Source: Bacteroidota bacterium (GTDB lineage Bacteria; Bacteroidota; Ignavibacteria; UBA10030). Taken from it: 64,000 nt of DNA. The stretch is from assembly GCA_026416125.1 (NCBI GenBank), contig JAOAFT010000002.1:1-64000 (forward strand). The letters run 5' to 3'. A model generated the notes under the pieces. The model ran no database searches and was not told where the DNA came from. It saw only the letters and a list, made by a program, of their open reading frames with translations. Positions within the stretch are counted from its first letter, which is position 1, and the number at the start of each line of letters is the position of its first letter. The position numbers were made by a program, and so were the translations under genes. Positions 39,615 to 49,603 of this stretch are shown in pieces.

Positions 39615-39630
39615 GTTCTCAAGCATTCAA

Positions 39631-41109
39631 TTACAATGGATACTCACTTGGGTAGTACACGTTTTTAGGATAATTAAAGTAAACTTCTTCAACTCCTAGC
39701 ATTTTGCATGCAGAGAACAGGATTTTTGCAACATTCCGAAACGCTACTGCAGTATGGTGTGGAAATCGTTTTTCGATGAGCACGTGTCGATAAAATCGCC
39801 CCATTTCTCGAACCGCAAACACTCCAATTGAACCAAATGATTTTGGTTGAATCGGTAACACTTCACCATCTGCAACGTAAGCACGAAGTTTTGCATCAGA
39901 AGTTGATTGAATTCTGAAAATTGATATGGGGCCTGGTTTTATTTGCCCTTCGAGCGTACCACGTGTAATATTTGGTTCTCGTCCGGGCTCCATCAATCGA
40001 TGCATGATGAGCTGGTACTGCAACACTGGTTGAATTATGCACTGTGCTGAAGTATTTCCACAGTGAAACCCCATCCATAGATCTGTCAATGTATAATCAC
40101 CTATAACAGATTTTGACTCTTCATACATATCTTTAGGTACTGTGTTGTTAATATCAAGAATAGCTGGTGGCATGGAAGTTGCGCACACAACCATGTACTC
40201 ACTCAATGCTCCGTATATGTCTGCTTCACATGCAACGGGTATCCCTTTCGCTGCAAGACGTGAATTAAGGTAACATGGAACATGTCCAAAGTATTTCTCA
40301 AAGGCTGGCCAACACTTGTTCGCAAAGGCAGCATAGGATTGAGCTCCAAGATTTTTCTCCATAAATTTTTCCAGTGCATACTCGTACTGAGCAAGTTTTT
40401 CAACAAGGTCAGGATACGTATTCCCTTTCCCCAACTCTTTTGTAATCTCCTCTGCCCGTTGCTTTATTTCCGGATTCTCTTTCTCAGCTTGCACAATATC
40501 GTAGAGATCGAGTTCACTATTTTCCATAATTTCGACACCAAGATCGTAGAGAGGCTGGATGGGAGCATGGCACGTTAAGAAATCAAATGGCCGCGGTCCG
40601 AATGAGAGTATCTTTAATCCTTTCACTCCAACTACAACTCTGGCGATAGGAATAAATTCTTCAATCATTTGAGCAATTTCAACTGGATCTCCTACAGGCA
40701 TTTGTGGAATATAAGGACGAATACGTCGAAGTCCACAATTGTATGAAGCACTGAGTAATCCGCAGTATGCATCACCACGCCCTTGAATGAGATCACGTTG
40801 AGATTCTTCTGCTGCTGCAACTAACATTACAGGTCCATTGAACCGCTGAGCCATCATTGTCGTTGGACCTTCTGGACCGAAGTTCCCTAAATACAACACA
40901 AGTGCAGTAATGTTTTTCGCTTTCACTTCTTCAAGTGCTTTTAATACATCCTGTTCATTTTCTATAATTGTGTCTAGTTCAACAATAGGAATTGTTCGCT
41001 TAGCACATGCTTCAACTACTTTCTGACGTCGTTTTCGTGAGAGTTCAATTGGAAAACAATCGCGGCTAACAGCAAGGAGTCCTATTTTCAACGATGGTAC
41101 ATTACGCAT
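39631..41109 (-). CDS. L-fucose/L-arabinose isomerase-family protein
   Basis: 492 residues. The C-terminal domain has the FucI-like metal site: Glu295 and Asp297 in CEADIYGA, Asp319 in ILDINN, and the histidines of FPHHTAVAF (about 450). The N-terminal half is a Rossmann-like region typical of the fold. The family converts aldoses to ketoses with Mn2+. The sugar cannot be specified, and family members exist that are not fucose-specific. It lies 68 nt after a sodium/solute symporter gene and likely shares its operon, which suggests uptake and isomerisation of one sugar. Confidence 0.85.
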   Translation of the reverse strand: MRNVPSLKIGLLAVSRDCFPIELSRKRRQKVVEACAKRTIPIVELDTIIENEQDVLKALEEVKAKNITALVLYLGNFGPEGPTTMMAQRFNGPVMLVAAAEESQRDLIQGRGDAYCGLLSASYNCGLRRIRPYIPQMPVGDPVEIAQMIEEFIPIARVVVGVKGLKILSFGPRPFDFLTCHAPIQPLYDLGVEIMENSELDLYDIVQAEKENPEIKQRAEEITKELGKGNTYPDLVEKLAQYEYALEKFMEKNLGAQSYAAFANKCWPAFEKYFGHVPCYLNSRLAAKGIPVACEADIYGALSEYMVVCATSMPPAILDINNTVPKDMYEESKSVIGDYTLTDLWMGFHCGNTSAQCIIQPVLQYQLIMHRLMEPGREPNITRGTLEGQIKPGPISIFRIQSTSDAKLRAYVADGEVLPIQPKSFGSIGVFAVREMGRFYRHVLIEKRFPHHTAVAFRNVAKILFSACKMLGVEEVYFNYPKNVYYPSEYPL

Positions 41110-41177
41110 AACTTTTTCCCTTTCCTAAATTGTATATACAAGAGTGATGAATGGTCTCACTCACCACAATCAACATG

Positions 41178-42932
41178 TTAACCAACAAAATATAAATACG
41201 CTCCGAGAATTAATAAGAGCACAATGAACGAAGCGATAACGTCCCACTTGTTCCAACTTTCACGTGTTTTCTGCTTGTGTTCTTCGGTTGTTGTTTCGAA
41301 TGTTAACCCTTCAATTTTTTTATAATCTGGTTCTTCTGTTACGTAGCTCACTATAACCATTACTGCAAGTGAAATAAGGAAAATAACTAAGCTATAATAC
41401 TGAAAGTAAATGTTATTGATAATCCAGAGTAGTGAACCTTCAGGATATGAGAATCCTTGAATCATCTTTACAGGAGTATCAATAGCCAATCTCAGTAAGC
41501 CAAGGCCAAAACCTGTGTAAAGTGCAGCTAAACATCCCTTCGCATTTAATCGTTTATGCATGACGCCAGCAAAAAATACAACAAAGATAGGAGGGGCAAG
41601 GTACGATTGTACACCTTGTAGGTAATCATATAATCCTTTTCCGCCTCGAATTACTGGGAGCCATGCTAATCCAATAAGTACCATGACCGTCGTTGCAACT
41701 CGACCAATCCACACTAAACGCTCTTCGGTCACATTCTTCTTAATACGAGAATAGAAGTCGATAGTAAAAAGTGTTGAACATGCATTGAATACACCTGCCA
41801 ATGAGCTCATGAGTGCTGCAAGTAACCCAGCAACAACAATCCCTCGTACACCAACTGGCAGCACATGGGCTACCATAAGTGGAAAAGCTTGTTGTGCTTG
41901 ATCTCGAATAATTTTTCCATCTGGACCAATGAGTTGTTGCTGGAGGACAGGAACTTTGCCACTTACTGCAAGTGCGTAACAAATAATTCCTGGAATGATG
42001 AAAATGAACACCGGCAACAATTTAAAGAACGAAGCAGCAATAGCACCACGTCGTGCTTGTGTTTCATTAGGCGCCGATAGTGCTCGCTGAACTATGTATT
42101 GATCGGTACACCAGTACCACAAGCCAATAATTGGTGCACAGAATAACATCCCAAGCCACGGGTAATTGTCATTAAAGTACCACGCTATACGACCTGTTTC
42201 TTTCACTGGTTCCCACGTACCTTCCATACCAGCCGGAACGAGTGGCTTCCAGAGATTAAACATTTCTGAACCAGCAATCGCCCGAAGCTCAGACCAACCA
42301 CCAAGGTATGACAAGCCAAAAACTGTTACCAATGCTGATCCAATGATGAGAATAATTGTTTGGAGTGCTTCGGTATAGGCAACAGCACTCATACCTCCGA
42401 GGATTGTGTAGATTCCAGTAATGACGATAACGAGAATCGAACCCACCCAAAAACTATCCATTCCCCAAAGGTTAACATCTGGTAAGAGAACTGAAAACAC
42501 TATGCCACCTGCAAAAACTCCAACTGCAATTTTCGTTAGGACATACGCAACGAGAGAAATTGCAGAAAGGACTGTACGTGCCTTGGGTGAGAATCGACGC
42601 TCTAAAAATTCTGGCATTGTGAAAACACGAGAACGCATGTAAAATGGCACCATGACCCATGCTAATACCAACAAGCACCATGCATGCAATTCATAGTGTG
42701 CCATAGCCACACCATCGGTAGCACCTGATCCTGCCAATCCAACGAGATGCTCGGAACCAATATTTGAAGCAAATATCGACGCACCAACAATAAACCATCC
42801 CAAATTACGACCAGCAAGGAAGTACCCATCGGACGTTTTCTTTTGGCGTTTTATTACCCACCACGCTAATCCTAAGATTACTGCAAAGTACCCTGCAATT
42901 ACAACCCAATCGATTGTTGTTAGCACTGACAT
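41178..42932 (-). CDS. Sodium/solute symporter, SSS (SLC5) family
   Basis: 584 residues, about 14 transmembrane helices. Family signatures include FLAGRNLGWFIVGASIFAS and GSEHLVGLAGSGA near the N-terminus, and GGMSAVAYTEALQTIILI in the middle. These resemble the sugar-transporting SGLT-like branch. The cytoplasmic C-terminal linker is followed by a last helix. GAGGAGG precedes the ATG. Upstream of the isomerase gene, so it probably imports the sugar that enzyme uses. Confidence 0.92.
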   Translation of the reverse strand: MSVLTTIDWVVIAGYFAVILGLAWWVIKRQKKTSDGYFLAGRNLGWFIVGASIFASNIGSEHLVGLAGSGATDGVAMAHYELHAWCLLVLAWVMVPFYMRSRVFTMPEFLERRFSPKARTVLSAISLVAYVLTKIAVGVFAGGIVFSVLLPDVNLWGMDSFWVGSILVIVITGIYTILGGMSAVAYTEALQTIILIIGSALVTVFGLSYLGGWSELRAIAGSEMFNLWKPLVPAGMEGTWEPVKETGRIAWYFNDNYPWLGMLFCAPIIGLWYWCTDQYIVQRALSAPNETQARRGAIAASFFKLLPVFIFIIPGIICYALAVSGKVPVLQQQLIGPDGKIIRDQAQQAFPLMVAHVLPVGVRGIVVAGLLAALMSSLAGVFNACSTLFTIDFYSRIKKNVTEERLVWIGRVATTVMVLIGLAWLPVIRGGKGLYDYLQGVQSYLAPPIFVVFFAGVMHKRLNAKGCLAALYTGFGLGLLRLAIDTPVKMIQGFSYPEGSLLWIINNIYFQYYSLVIFLISLAVMVIVSYVTEEPDYKKIEGLTFETTTEEHKQKTRESWNKWDVIASFIVLLLILGAYLYFVG

Positions 42933-43148
42933 ACAATTCCTCCTCGTAATTAGTGTGTTCCAACAATGGTATTAATATTGAACATTACCACAATTCTATA
43001 ACTACCGACGTATGAGTTAAGTGTATTTCTTACGCAATATAAAGGAAGATTTTTTTATTTACTACATTTTTTTACTCTATCTGCAGATCACTTATGCTGT
43101 ACAAGAATTATTTCTTCCTCCCATAGAGAGAGTAGCATCTCGTTACTC

Positions 43149-43511
43149 TCATGGGCTACTATACTTCGATGGACATTTTGTTAGAATATCGGTTGCCTCA
43201 AATTTACCGTGGCAGTACTTTCCCCTGACAACAATACTGGATGCATGCTCAAACATTTGTGGAAGGTCACCTTCTACCACAACTTCAGTAGTATCATGCT
43301 CGTCGTCAACCATTGAAAATACAATCATCACAGAATCTTTGCGAAGGATTCCTTTCTCACGAATCCACTTCCCTTTTACCTGTATTGCCCTTGTTGTTTT
43401 TCGTGCATCAGCAAAAGTACCATACTTAAGAGCACTCTCGAATAAATTTACTGTGGCTAAACCAATTCCAACAATAATGAGACAAACCCCAAGAACCAAC
43501 CTATATTTCAT
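43149..43511 (-). CDS. ccmE: CcmE haem chaperone, Cys-type (CxxxY)
   Basis: 120 residues. One N-terminal TM anchor (LVLGVCLIIVGIGLA) and an OB-fold haem-binding domain with VVVEGDLPQMFEHASSIVVRG. The usual haem-binding HxxxY is replaced by C113PSKY117, the Cys-type CcmE known from archaea and Desulfovibrio. It carries haem between CcmABCD and the lyase in the periplasm. Chosen start overlaps the end of ccmD by 11 nt; an in-frame codon at 43592 is not used because ccmD covers it. Confidence 0.9.
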   Translation of the reverse strand: MKYRLVLGVCLIIVGIGLATVNLFESALKYGTFADARKTTRAIQVKGKWIREKGILRKDSVMIVFSMVDDEHDTTEVVVEGDLPQMFEHASSIVVRGKYCHGKFEATDILTKCPSKYSSP

Positions 43512-43653
43512 GGTGCTTCTCTTTGAGTGACAGTTGCTGCTCAAGCTTCTCCACACGCCGTTCGAGGCGATACAAATAAAATAGAAGAGCAATCAACGGT
43601 ATAAGTGCTGTGCTAAGTGCTATGAAGTAAAACTCATGAATTTCACTTCCCAT
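43501..43653 (-). CDS. ccmD: CcmD-like small membrane protein
   Basis: 50 residues. A short N-terminus (MGSEIHEFYFIA) leads into one transmembrane helix (LSTALIPLIALLFYLYRLE). A charged amphipathic tail follows (RRVEKLEQQLSLKEK). Size, topology and location between ccmC and ccmE identify CcmD, which stabilises the CcmABC complex and helps release holo-CcmE. AAGG lies 7 nt before the ATG, 4 nt after ccmC stops. Easily missed because of its size. Confidence 0.85.
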   Translation of the reverse strand: MGSEIHEFYFIALSTALIPLIALLFYLYRLERRVEKLEQQLSLKEKHHEI

Positions 43654-43657
43654 ACAA

Positions 43658-44365
43658 CTACCTTGCTTTCTGATTAACTATTGATTCTTCAATCACTTCT
43701 ACACGAAGCTTTAATGAGAACATCCAAAAATACAATAATGTAAAACCACATAATGCAAGAATGAGCAGAATAACCATAGTAGCACTAAGTGAAAGATTCC
43801 CAAGAGGAACTACGCCAGCCTCATCACCATGCGCTCCGGGATGAAGTCCACTTGTTATACGAGGAAGTACAAATATTAAAAAAAATGCCCCTACACCAGA
43901 AAAAATACTATATGCTGATGATAAACGTGCACGTAACTCATAATCTACTATAGCTGATCGAAGCGCAAAGTAAGCACTATAAATCAATAATAGTATGAGA
44001 ATAGATGTTTCGCGTGGATCCCAATTCCAAAATGATCCCCACGTAACTTTAGCCCACATTGAGCCAGTTATTGTTGCAAGCATACAGAAGAGAAACCCGA
44101 GTTCTGCGGCAATACTTGCTCTTACATCGTAAAGCATCTTTCTTGAGGTAAGAAAACGCATTCCATAAAACAATGAAAAAACAAACGCTACCATTGACGT
44201 CCAAGCAAGAGGAACGTGAAAGAATAATATTCGTACTGTTTCTCCAAGACCAACAATGTACGGCAACGCAAAAAATAATTGCGTCGATGGTACAACTGGA
44301 AGCGAGAGAGCTAAAAGTGTACTTGTCAAAAGACATACACTAGCACACACTCGAACAATTTTCAT
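43658..44365 (-). CDS. ccmC: Haem exporter subunit CcmC
   Basis: About 235 residues, six transmembrane helices. The tryptophan-rich signature WGSFWNWDPRETSILIL is intact, with flanking histidines (VRILFFHVPLAW; GLHPGAHGDE) that contact haem. It hands haem to CcmE. Start uncertain; ATGs at 44374 and 44365 are both possible next to the ccmB stop. The ATG at 44365 leaves 1 nt after that stop. Confidence 0.93.
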   Translation of the reverse strand: MKIVRVCASVCLLTSTLLALSLPVVPSTQLFFALPYIVGLGETVRILFFHVPLAWTSMVAFVFSLFYGMRFLTSRKMLYDVRASIAAELGFLFCMLATITGSMWAKVTWGSFWNWDPRETSILILLLIYSAYFALRSAIVDYELRARLSSAYSIFSGVGAFFLIFVLPRITSGLHPGAHGDEAGVVPLGNLSLSATMVILLILALCGFTLLYFWMFSLKLRVEVIEESIVNQKAR

Positions 44366-44366
44366 C

Positions 44367-45041
44367 TTAGTCATTCCATAGTTTATCAAAAAGGAGAATA
44401 CTTACCCCACACATAGTAATAATATATCCAACAACTATCCATAGTTCATTTGCAATATTGTGTAATGATTCCCCTAGAACAAGCTTGATAGTTGCTTGAA
44501 CTACCGTGAGATAGACAGGAAGAAGTGGTGGAACAGCAAGTACTGTATAAAGTGATTCACGCGCTTCAGTTTTTGCAAGGAGCGCTGCAAGGAATGTTGT
44601 CGTTACAGCAATTCCTGCATTCCCTGTGACAAGTAGTAGTAGAACGGCGAAAAGGGATGGAAAACCAATCATAGGGAAAAACACTATATATAACAGGATG
44701 ATGAATATTGATACAACAAAGAGTAATAGCACATTAACACATAATTTTCCAATGTAAATCGAAAGAGGGTGCGCTATTAATCGAAGAGTTAAGTGTGTGC
44801 CTTTTTCAAACTCACTTACAAACGAACGTGAAAGTCCTCCCATACTGCTAAAAAATATAATGATCCAAAACAGACCAGCTAAAATTTCTTTATTAGTCGA
44901 AAATTTTCCCATAACTAGTACAGTCATTAATACTGAAACCAGTGTAAATAAGAGAAGTACATTAAAAGCATATTTTGTGCGGTACTCAGACCAAACGTCC
45001 TTAAGAACAATATATGCAATCTGTTTTATAACACCTAACAT
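44367..45041 (-). CDS. ccmB: Haem exporter permease CcmB
   Basis: About 224 residues, six hydrophobic helices. Family features include GGLSRSFVSEFEKGTHLTLR at the second loop and GNAGIAVTTTFLAALLAKT. With CcmA it forms the ABC component that frees holo-CcmE. It starts 10 nt after ccmA with no clear ribosome binding site, so translation is likely coupled. Confidence 0.9.
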   Translation of the reverse strand: MLGVIKQIAYIVLKDVWSEYRTKYAFNVLLLFTLVSVLMTVLVMGKFSTNKEILAGLFWIIIFFSSMGGLSRSFVSEFEKGTHLTLRLIAHPLSIYIGKLCVNVLLLFVVSIFIILLYIVFFPMIGFPSLFAVLLLLVTGNAGIAVTTTFLAALLAKTEARESLYTVLAVPPLLPVYLTVVQATIKLVLGESLHNIANELWIVVGYIITMCGVSILLFDKLWND

Positions 45042-45051
45042 GGAGTATAAC

Positions 45052-45681
45052 TTAACGATTCGATTTCTCCAATGATAATACATCCCTGCACCACAGGATT
45101 TCGTTTGGTACTGTTGTTGCGAGAACTACAATACCATTTTTTTGGAATTCAACAATACACTGTTGAACAATAAGAATTCCCTCCTGATCTAAATTTGCTG
45201 ATGGTTCATCGATAAGCAGAACACAAGGATGATGTAGAAGGGCAATAACAAATTTCACCCGCTGTTTCATACCAGTAGACAACGACCCAACCATCTCATT
45301 CTCACAGCCTCGGAGTCCAAAACGCTCCAATAATTCGTTCGCATACCAACGATTATAAGAACCTGTACGAATACAAGAAAGAATACGCAAATTCTCTTGA
45401 ATAGTGAATTCATTGTAGAGCTCAAGGTACGGCGCAACATATCCAACTGTACGCATGAACATTGGAATTGTTGATGGCTTACCATAGATCCAGTAACCGA
45501 TAGATCCTGATGTTGGTGAAAGAATTCCAGCTATTATTTTCAGTAGAGTTGTTTTTCCAACACCATTTCTCCCTGTGATAGCAAGAGATGTAGGGACGTG
45601 AAGCTCACATGAAATATCGTGAAATACGATCTTTCGGGAATATGTTTTCCCTACATTCTTGAGGATAATTCTAATACTCAT
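45052..45681 (-). CDS. ccmA: Haem exporter ATP-binding protein CcmA
   Basis: 209 residues. Walker A GRNGVGKTTLLK, signature LSTGMKQRVKF, Walker B VLLIDEPSANLD and the H-loop region with a Thr (TTVPNE) where His is usual. Start at 45681 overlaps the stop of the upstream secreted-peptidase gene (ATGA); no separate ribosome binding site is needed. Confidence 0.93.
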   Translation of the reverse strand: MSIRIILKNVGKTYSRKIVFHDISCELHVPTSLAITGRNGVGKTTLLKIIAGILSPTSGSIGYWIYGKPSTIPMFMRTVGYVAPYLELYNEFTIQENLRILSCIRTGSYNRWYANELLERFGLRGCENEMVGSLSTGMKQRVKFVIALLHHPCVLLIDEPSANLDQEGILIVQQCIVEFQKNGIVVLATTVPNEILWCRDVLSLEKSNR

Positions 45682-47378
45682 TGAACCACTGCCAACTTCC
45701 AATGCTGTTCAATCCCTTGAACAGTTACAATAACAATGTAAATACCAGAAGAGAGTACCTCCCGCAAATGGTAAATAGGAATAAACACATATCCTTTCCC
45801 ATAGCGAGTAATTATAGAGTACTCATTTACGTACCGGAGTAGTCCCGATACAGTGTAGAACGCAATACGAGCACTTCCACTAAAAATTGCTCCAAGAGGT
45901 ATCGAAAGCGGGTACGGTTGACTAAGAATAAGTGGTTGTGGAGCTAGGTAATCTCGCGATGGTATACTCTGTGTCGGTGTATAGGTATTATTAATAAAGA
46001 AAAAGTGATTCCAATTACGTTCATAACTCGTAGTAAAAAGTGAATAGTAAGTATTGTTAAGCTGATAACATGGTTTTGAAAAGGAGCGTTTCGAGATTTG
46101 TACTTCGAACGAGTCTAGTGTCCCTGTTCGTTGAACCGCTGAAATAATGTCGATGTTAGCAACCATCGTTATTATCGTATCACGTTCACTATAGAACCGT
46201 ACCATTGTTGTCGAAAGAGGAGAAGCTCGCAGTGTAGCTTTAGCATTTCCGTCTATCATCATTGTTGTAACCGATGGTTGGAACAAAGGGTACTCATTTC
46301 CATTTGTATAGTACCGCACTGTATCTGCCCGATGTCCAGTATAGAAATTCCAGAAAGAAAAAGTTGTAAATGCTTCCTCGAGTGAAGTACCATAGTGCTG
46401 CTGTAATACCGTGTGTGTACTTAAGAGAAACGGCGTTTGTCGCATTACAGCCCAAATTCGTGGCATAATTTCTCGACCATACAACTTTGTTAAAAACAAC
46501 GCCCACACCACACGCTCATAGCCATCGAAAGTCGTCTCATTCAGCGACCGACCTCCAAAGTTTAAAAAATACTTTGTAAGGTACTGGTAGTAATCTTTAA
46601 TTGATGGATAAACAACACTCTCCATCCAAGTTGCTGTTAACTCATATGCGTAGAGTTCATCGTCACTCCAATATCCATATGAACCAAGTTGAATTGCGTG
46701 GTGAAACTCGTGTGCTGCAGTTACTCGAAGTCCTTGCATTCCTTTTGTTCTGTACTCGCGAAAATCATTATCAACTTGAATGTATGTTTCATACCGGATC
46801 GGAGTGGAGTGCGTTAATTGATTACCAAAAAATGTCTCACCATAAATTGTTCCGTTGTACTCAACAATAAATATGTCGTACTTTTGATCCGGTTGGAGCG
46901 GAGATTCAAAGCCATACTCATCTATTTCCATACTCCATACGAAATTAAATACCGCTGCAACACTTTCAGCATACGCGTGGTATGAATTAAGAACTCTACT
47001 ATTTGTTCTATCAAGAATTGCTGGGGCATTAGTACCTACAGTATCGTAGTGTATTCTAAATTTTCCACGTTCGATGGTATACTGGAGTGTGAACGGTCGT
47101 AAGAGTGGATCAATTTGTGCTCGCTCAAGTGCACTGAGCTGTTGACTAACTTCTGCCAGTTGTGCTCGTACACGGAACCCACATTTACCATCAGACCCTA
47201 TGTACTCATAGAAAGGAACTACTGATCGCTGTTGATGGACTGTTTGAAGTACTCTAACAAGTTGTTGCCACTTGATCTCGTGAATATTTTTCACTTGTGC
47301 AACACTACAAGGTGAATACACAAGAACAACTATATAGCTAAGAAGTATGGGGGCGATATAACGAACAATGCTATGCAT
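45678..47378 (-). CDS. Secreted metalloprotease-like protein with type IX-like C-terminal sorting domain
   Basis: 566 residues from the ATG at 47378, which overlaps the stop of the upstream gene as TGATG. Signal peptide at 1-28 (ending SVAQ). Zinc motif HEFHH at 223-227 in VTAAHEFHHAIQ. A candidate third ligand lies in TATWMESVV. The last 70 residues look like a type IX secretion (Por) sorting domain: IAFYTVSGLLRYVNEY and SGIYIVIVTVQGIEQHWKL, then a short tail. It resembles MXAN_6640-like putative metalloproteases. Placement in front of ccmA is unusual. Confidence 0.82.
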   Translation of the reverse strand: MHSIVRYIAPILLSYIVVLVYSPCSVAQVKNIHEIKWQQLVRVLQTVHQQRSVVPFYEYIGSDGKCGFRVRAQLAEVSQQLSALERAQIDPLLRPFTLQYTIERGKFRIHYDTVGTNAPAILDRTNSRVLNSYHAYAESVAAVFNFVWSMEIDEYGFESPLQPDQKYDIFIVEYNGTIYGETFFGNQLTHSTPIRYETYIQVDNDFREYRTKGMQGLRVTAAHEFHHAIQLGSYGYWSDDELYAYELTATWMESVVYPSIKDYYQYLTKYFLNFGGRSLNETTFDGYERVVWALFLTKLYGREIMPRIWAVMRQTPFLLSTHTVLQQHYGTSLEEAFTTFSFWNFYTGHRADTVRYYTNGNEYPLFQPSVTTMMIDGNAKATLRASPLSTTMVRFYSERDTIITMVANIDIISAVQRTGTLDSFEVQISKRSFSKPCYQLNNTYYSLFTTSYERNWNHFFFINNTYTPTQSIPSRDYLAPQPLILSQPYPLSIPLGAIFSGSARIAFYTVSGLLRYVNEYSIITRYGKGYVFIPIYHLREVLSSGIYIVIVTVQGIEQHWKLAVVQ

Positions 47379-49576
47379 CAACGTTGTTGGAACCACGTAC
47401 TTGTACTCACTACTTTCGCATAGTGTTTCTGCGGATACACAACAACCAATTCAGGATATCCATCTCCGTCAACATCTCCTAGATCCGATTGACCAATTCC
47501 TTCATCGGTAAAAATTTTGTTTGGTACTGAATATAAAAACGGTTCATGTGCATAACAACACTGTATTGTATTCTCTCCAGGCAGTGTGAAAAGAATCCCA
47601 GGGTAAGGAGTTAGAAACGGTGGAATAATTTTAACATTTTCTCTCGATGCGAGACGAAGATTTGAAGTAATAAGTCTGGCATGAGAAAATGATCCGTCTG
47701 AATCTCCTCGTAAGCACCAAAGCTGATTCCACGGTGATCCGAGATATATGAGAAGATCGAGTGTATCATCATTATTAAGGTCTGATAACCACATGTAGTA
47801 TTTCTCTGCGAATGGCAATATATAGTCACCGAGAAGTTTTCGTTGTGAGAAGCTATAGTTGGTATCACCGAATGCTATACTAATCCACGCATCATCAGAA
47901 TTCCGATAGCGGAATAAAAATACAATATCTAAGAAACCATTATTATCAATATGTCCAATATCGGCACTCAATAACTCAGCAATGGGACCGAGGTGAAGTG
48001 TATGTTCTAGGAATGTTTCCTGACGTAGTGCTTCGTAAATACTAAGCGACCGATTATCCGTCTCTATTGAATTGAGAACAGCAATACAGGATCTATTCAC
48101 AGGAGACGTAAGAAGTGTTGGGTATCCAACTGTAGGAATAATGTTCTCTTTTACCGATCCATTAATATTCAATGATACCACTGATATTGCTCGACGAGTA
48201 TAATAGGGAACAACAACATCGTTGTGCGTTGGAACACTGGAAAACACCTTAACACTTGAGGGAACATCGTAAATACGATACCATTGATATTGAAATGGTA
48301 AAGAAAATTTAACCCCATAAAAAACAGAAATTCCTTTCCCTGCTCCATGAGCAATAATAATATCGTTTATCGAATCGTTATTACAATCGTAAATAGTTAC
48401 ATCAACAGGATTAATGTTTAATGGAAGAACTACTGTATCACCTAGAAACGTCTTATTAGCCTCGTTAGTATATAGTGTCAGTTGTCTTTGCACATCACTC
48501 CAAGCAGCCACACACCGTCGAGCTGTTTGGAATGTCCGAAGAGCAACAAACGTAGAAGGCTGGAATGGGATTCCATAATCAACACTGGGTGCAAATAACC
48601 TATTCTGTTGAAGTGTATAGACAGTAAACAATTCGTTCGAACGTATAACAATCAATTCATCGTCACCATCTCCTGTACAATCGTAAAAAAAACATTGAAG
48701 CGGAGGTGTATCGAACAACAATGTTTGTGTATGCCGTATATCTCCTAATTCATTTCCTTCCCAAATCTGAATTTCTGGAACATTTTTAAGAACGCACGCA
48801 ACTTTTATCGCTCGATACCAATACTTTTGTGATACACTCAACGATCGGACCTCACCTTGTACAGGAAACACACTTTGCTCAAGGAACTCACCACCTCCAA
48901 TACCATAGAATACATGAATTGTGCTTTGAACCCAATTATATGCTAACAAATCGAGAAAGCGATCCCTATTGAGTGCAACAGCTGCAACATTTCTTACAAA
49001 AATATCACCACGATCTATCCGTTCCTCCCTAAACGAACCATTCGGTACTGAGAACAAGCACCTGATTCCTTGTACTTGAGCATTAACAAGAACAAAATCT
49101 ACTTGCCCATCATTATTGAGATCGGCAGGAAAAACTGCATCAGCACGTAGCGACGGACGGATAACTACGGGTATATACTCACCTTGACTGTTTTTTCGAT
49201 ACAGTGCCAACGCATTTACCTTCTTGTTAACAACAAGAAAACCATTTGGTTCCCATGCCCAGTCAATGGAAATTACTGTATCTGGCGGAACAACAAATTG
49301 TATGGTATTGGTTTCAACTTTTTTTTCGCTGTGAATAAATGTAACGTACAGACCGTACAAAGATTGAGCAGAGTAAAGAATAAGTCGAACGGTGTCATGC
49401 GAAGGTGAAGAAAGGAAAGTACACTTTTCATATATACTTGGTAGAGGTATAATAGAGAGCTCATTGAACAGAACAGTTCGTGGTTGTGCCGTCGAACTCC
49501 TGAGGGTAATCCATACAAGTACCGCTGTAGTGAAAACTATTTTTGTGGAAAATCCACGTGAATACGTGTAGAACAT
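47378..49576 (-). CDS. Secreted FG-GAP/VCBS-type beta-propeller protein
   Basis: 732 residues with a signal peptide (MFYTYSRGFSTKIVFTTAVL, then VWITLRSSTAQ). Repeats with calcium-loop-like DxNxDGxxD motifs run through it: DLNNDGQVDFVLV, DCTGDGDDELIVI, DCNNDSINDIII, DLNNDDTLDLLIY and DVDGDGYPELVVV. This pattern marks integrin-alpha-like propellers. First gene of the operon with the secreted peptidase and ccmABCDE. AAGGTGCA precedes the ATG. No anchor or sorting tail is clear. Confidence 0.85.
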   Translation of the reverse strand: MFYTYSRGFSTKIVFTTAVLVWITLRSSTAQPRTVLFNELSIIPLPSIYEKCTFLSSPSHDTVRLILYSAQSLYGLYVTFIHSEKKVETNTIQFVVPPDTVISIDWAWEPNGFLVVNKKVNALALYRKNSQGEYIPVVIRPSLRADAVFPADLNNDGQVDFVLVNAQVQGIRCLFSVPNGSFREERIDRGDIFVRNVAAVALNRDRFLDLLAYNWVQSTIHVFYGIGGGEFLEQSVFPVQGEVRSLSVSQKYWYRAIKVACVLKNVPEIQIWEGNELGDIRHTQTLLFDTPPLQCFFYDCTGDGDDELIVIRSNELFTVYTLQQNRLFAPSVDYGIPFQPSTFVALRTFQTARRCVAAWSDVQRQLTLYTNEANKTFLGDTVVLPLNINPVDVTIYDCNNDSINDIIIAHGAGKGISVFYGVKFSLPFQYQWYRIYDVPSSVKVFSSVPTHNDVVVPYYTRRAISVVSLNINGSVKENIIPTVGYPTLLTSPVNRSCIAVLNSIETDNRSLSIYEALRQETFLEHTLHLGPIAELLSADIGHIDNNGFLDIVFLFRYRNSDDAWISIAFGDTNYSFSQRKLLGDYILPFAEKYYMWLSDLNNDDTLDLLIYLGSPWNQLWCLRGDSDGSFSHARLITSNLRLASRENVKIIPPFLTPYPGILFTLPGENTIQCCYAHEPFLYSVPNKIFTDEGIGQSDLGDVDGDGYPELVVVYPQKHYAKVVSTSTWFQQR

Positions 49577-49603
49577 TGCACCTTGATTTTCCCCTTTAGT
49601 GTA

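Noticed and set aside
43021-43530. Plus-strand open frame of 169 codons
   Set aside because: Antisense to ccmE and the end of ccmD, with no family resemblance, while the minus-strand reading gives clear CcmE motifs.
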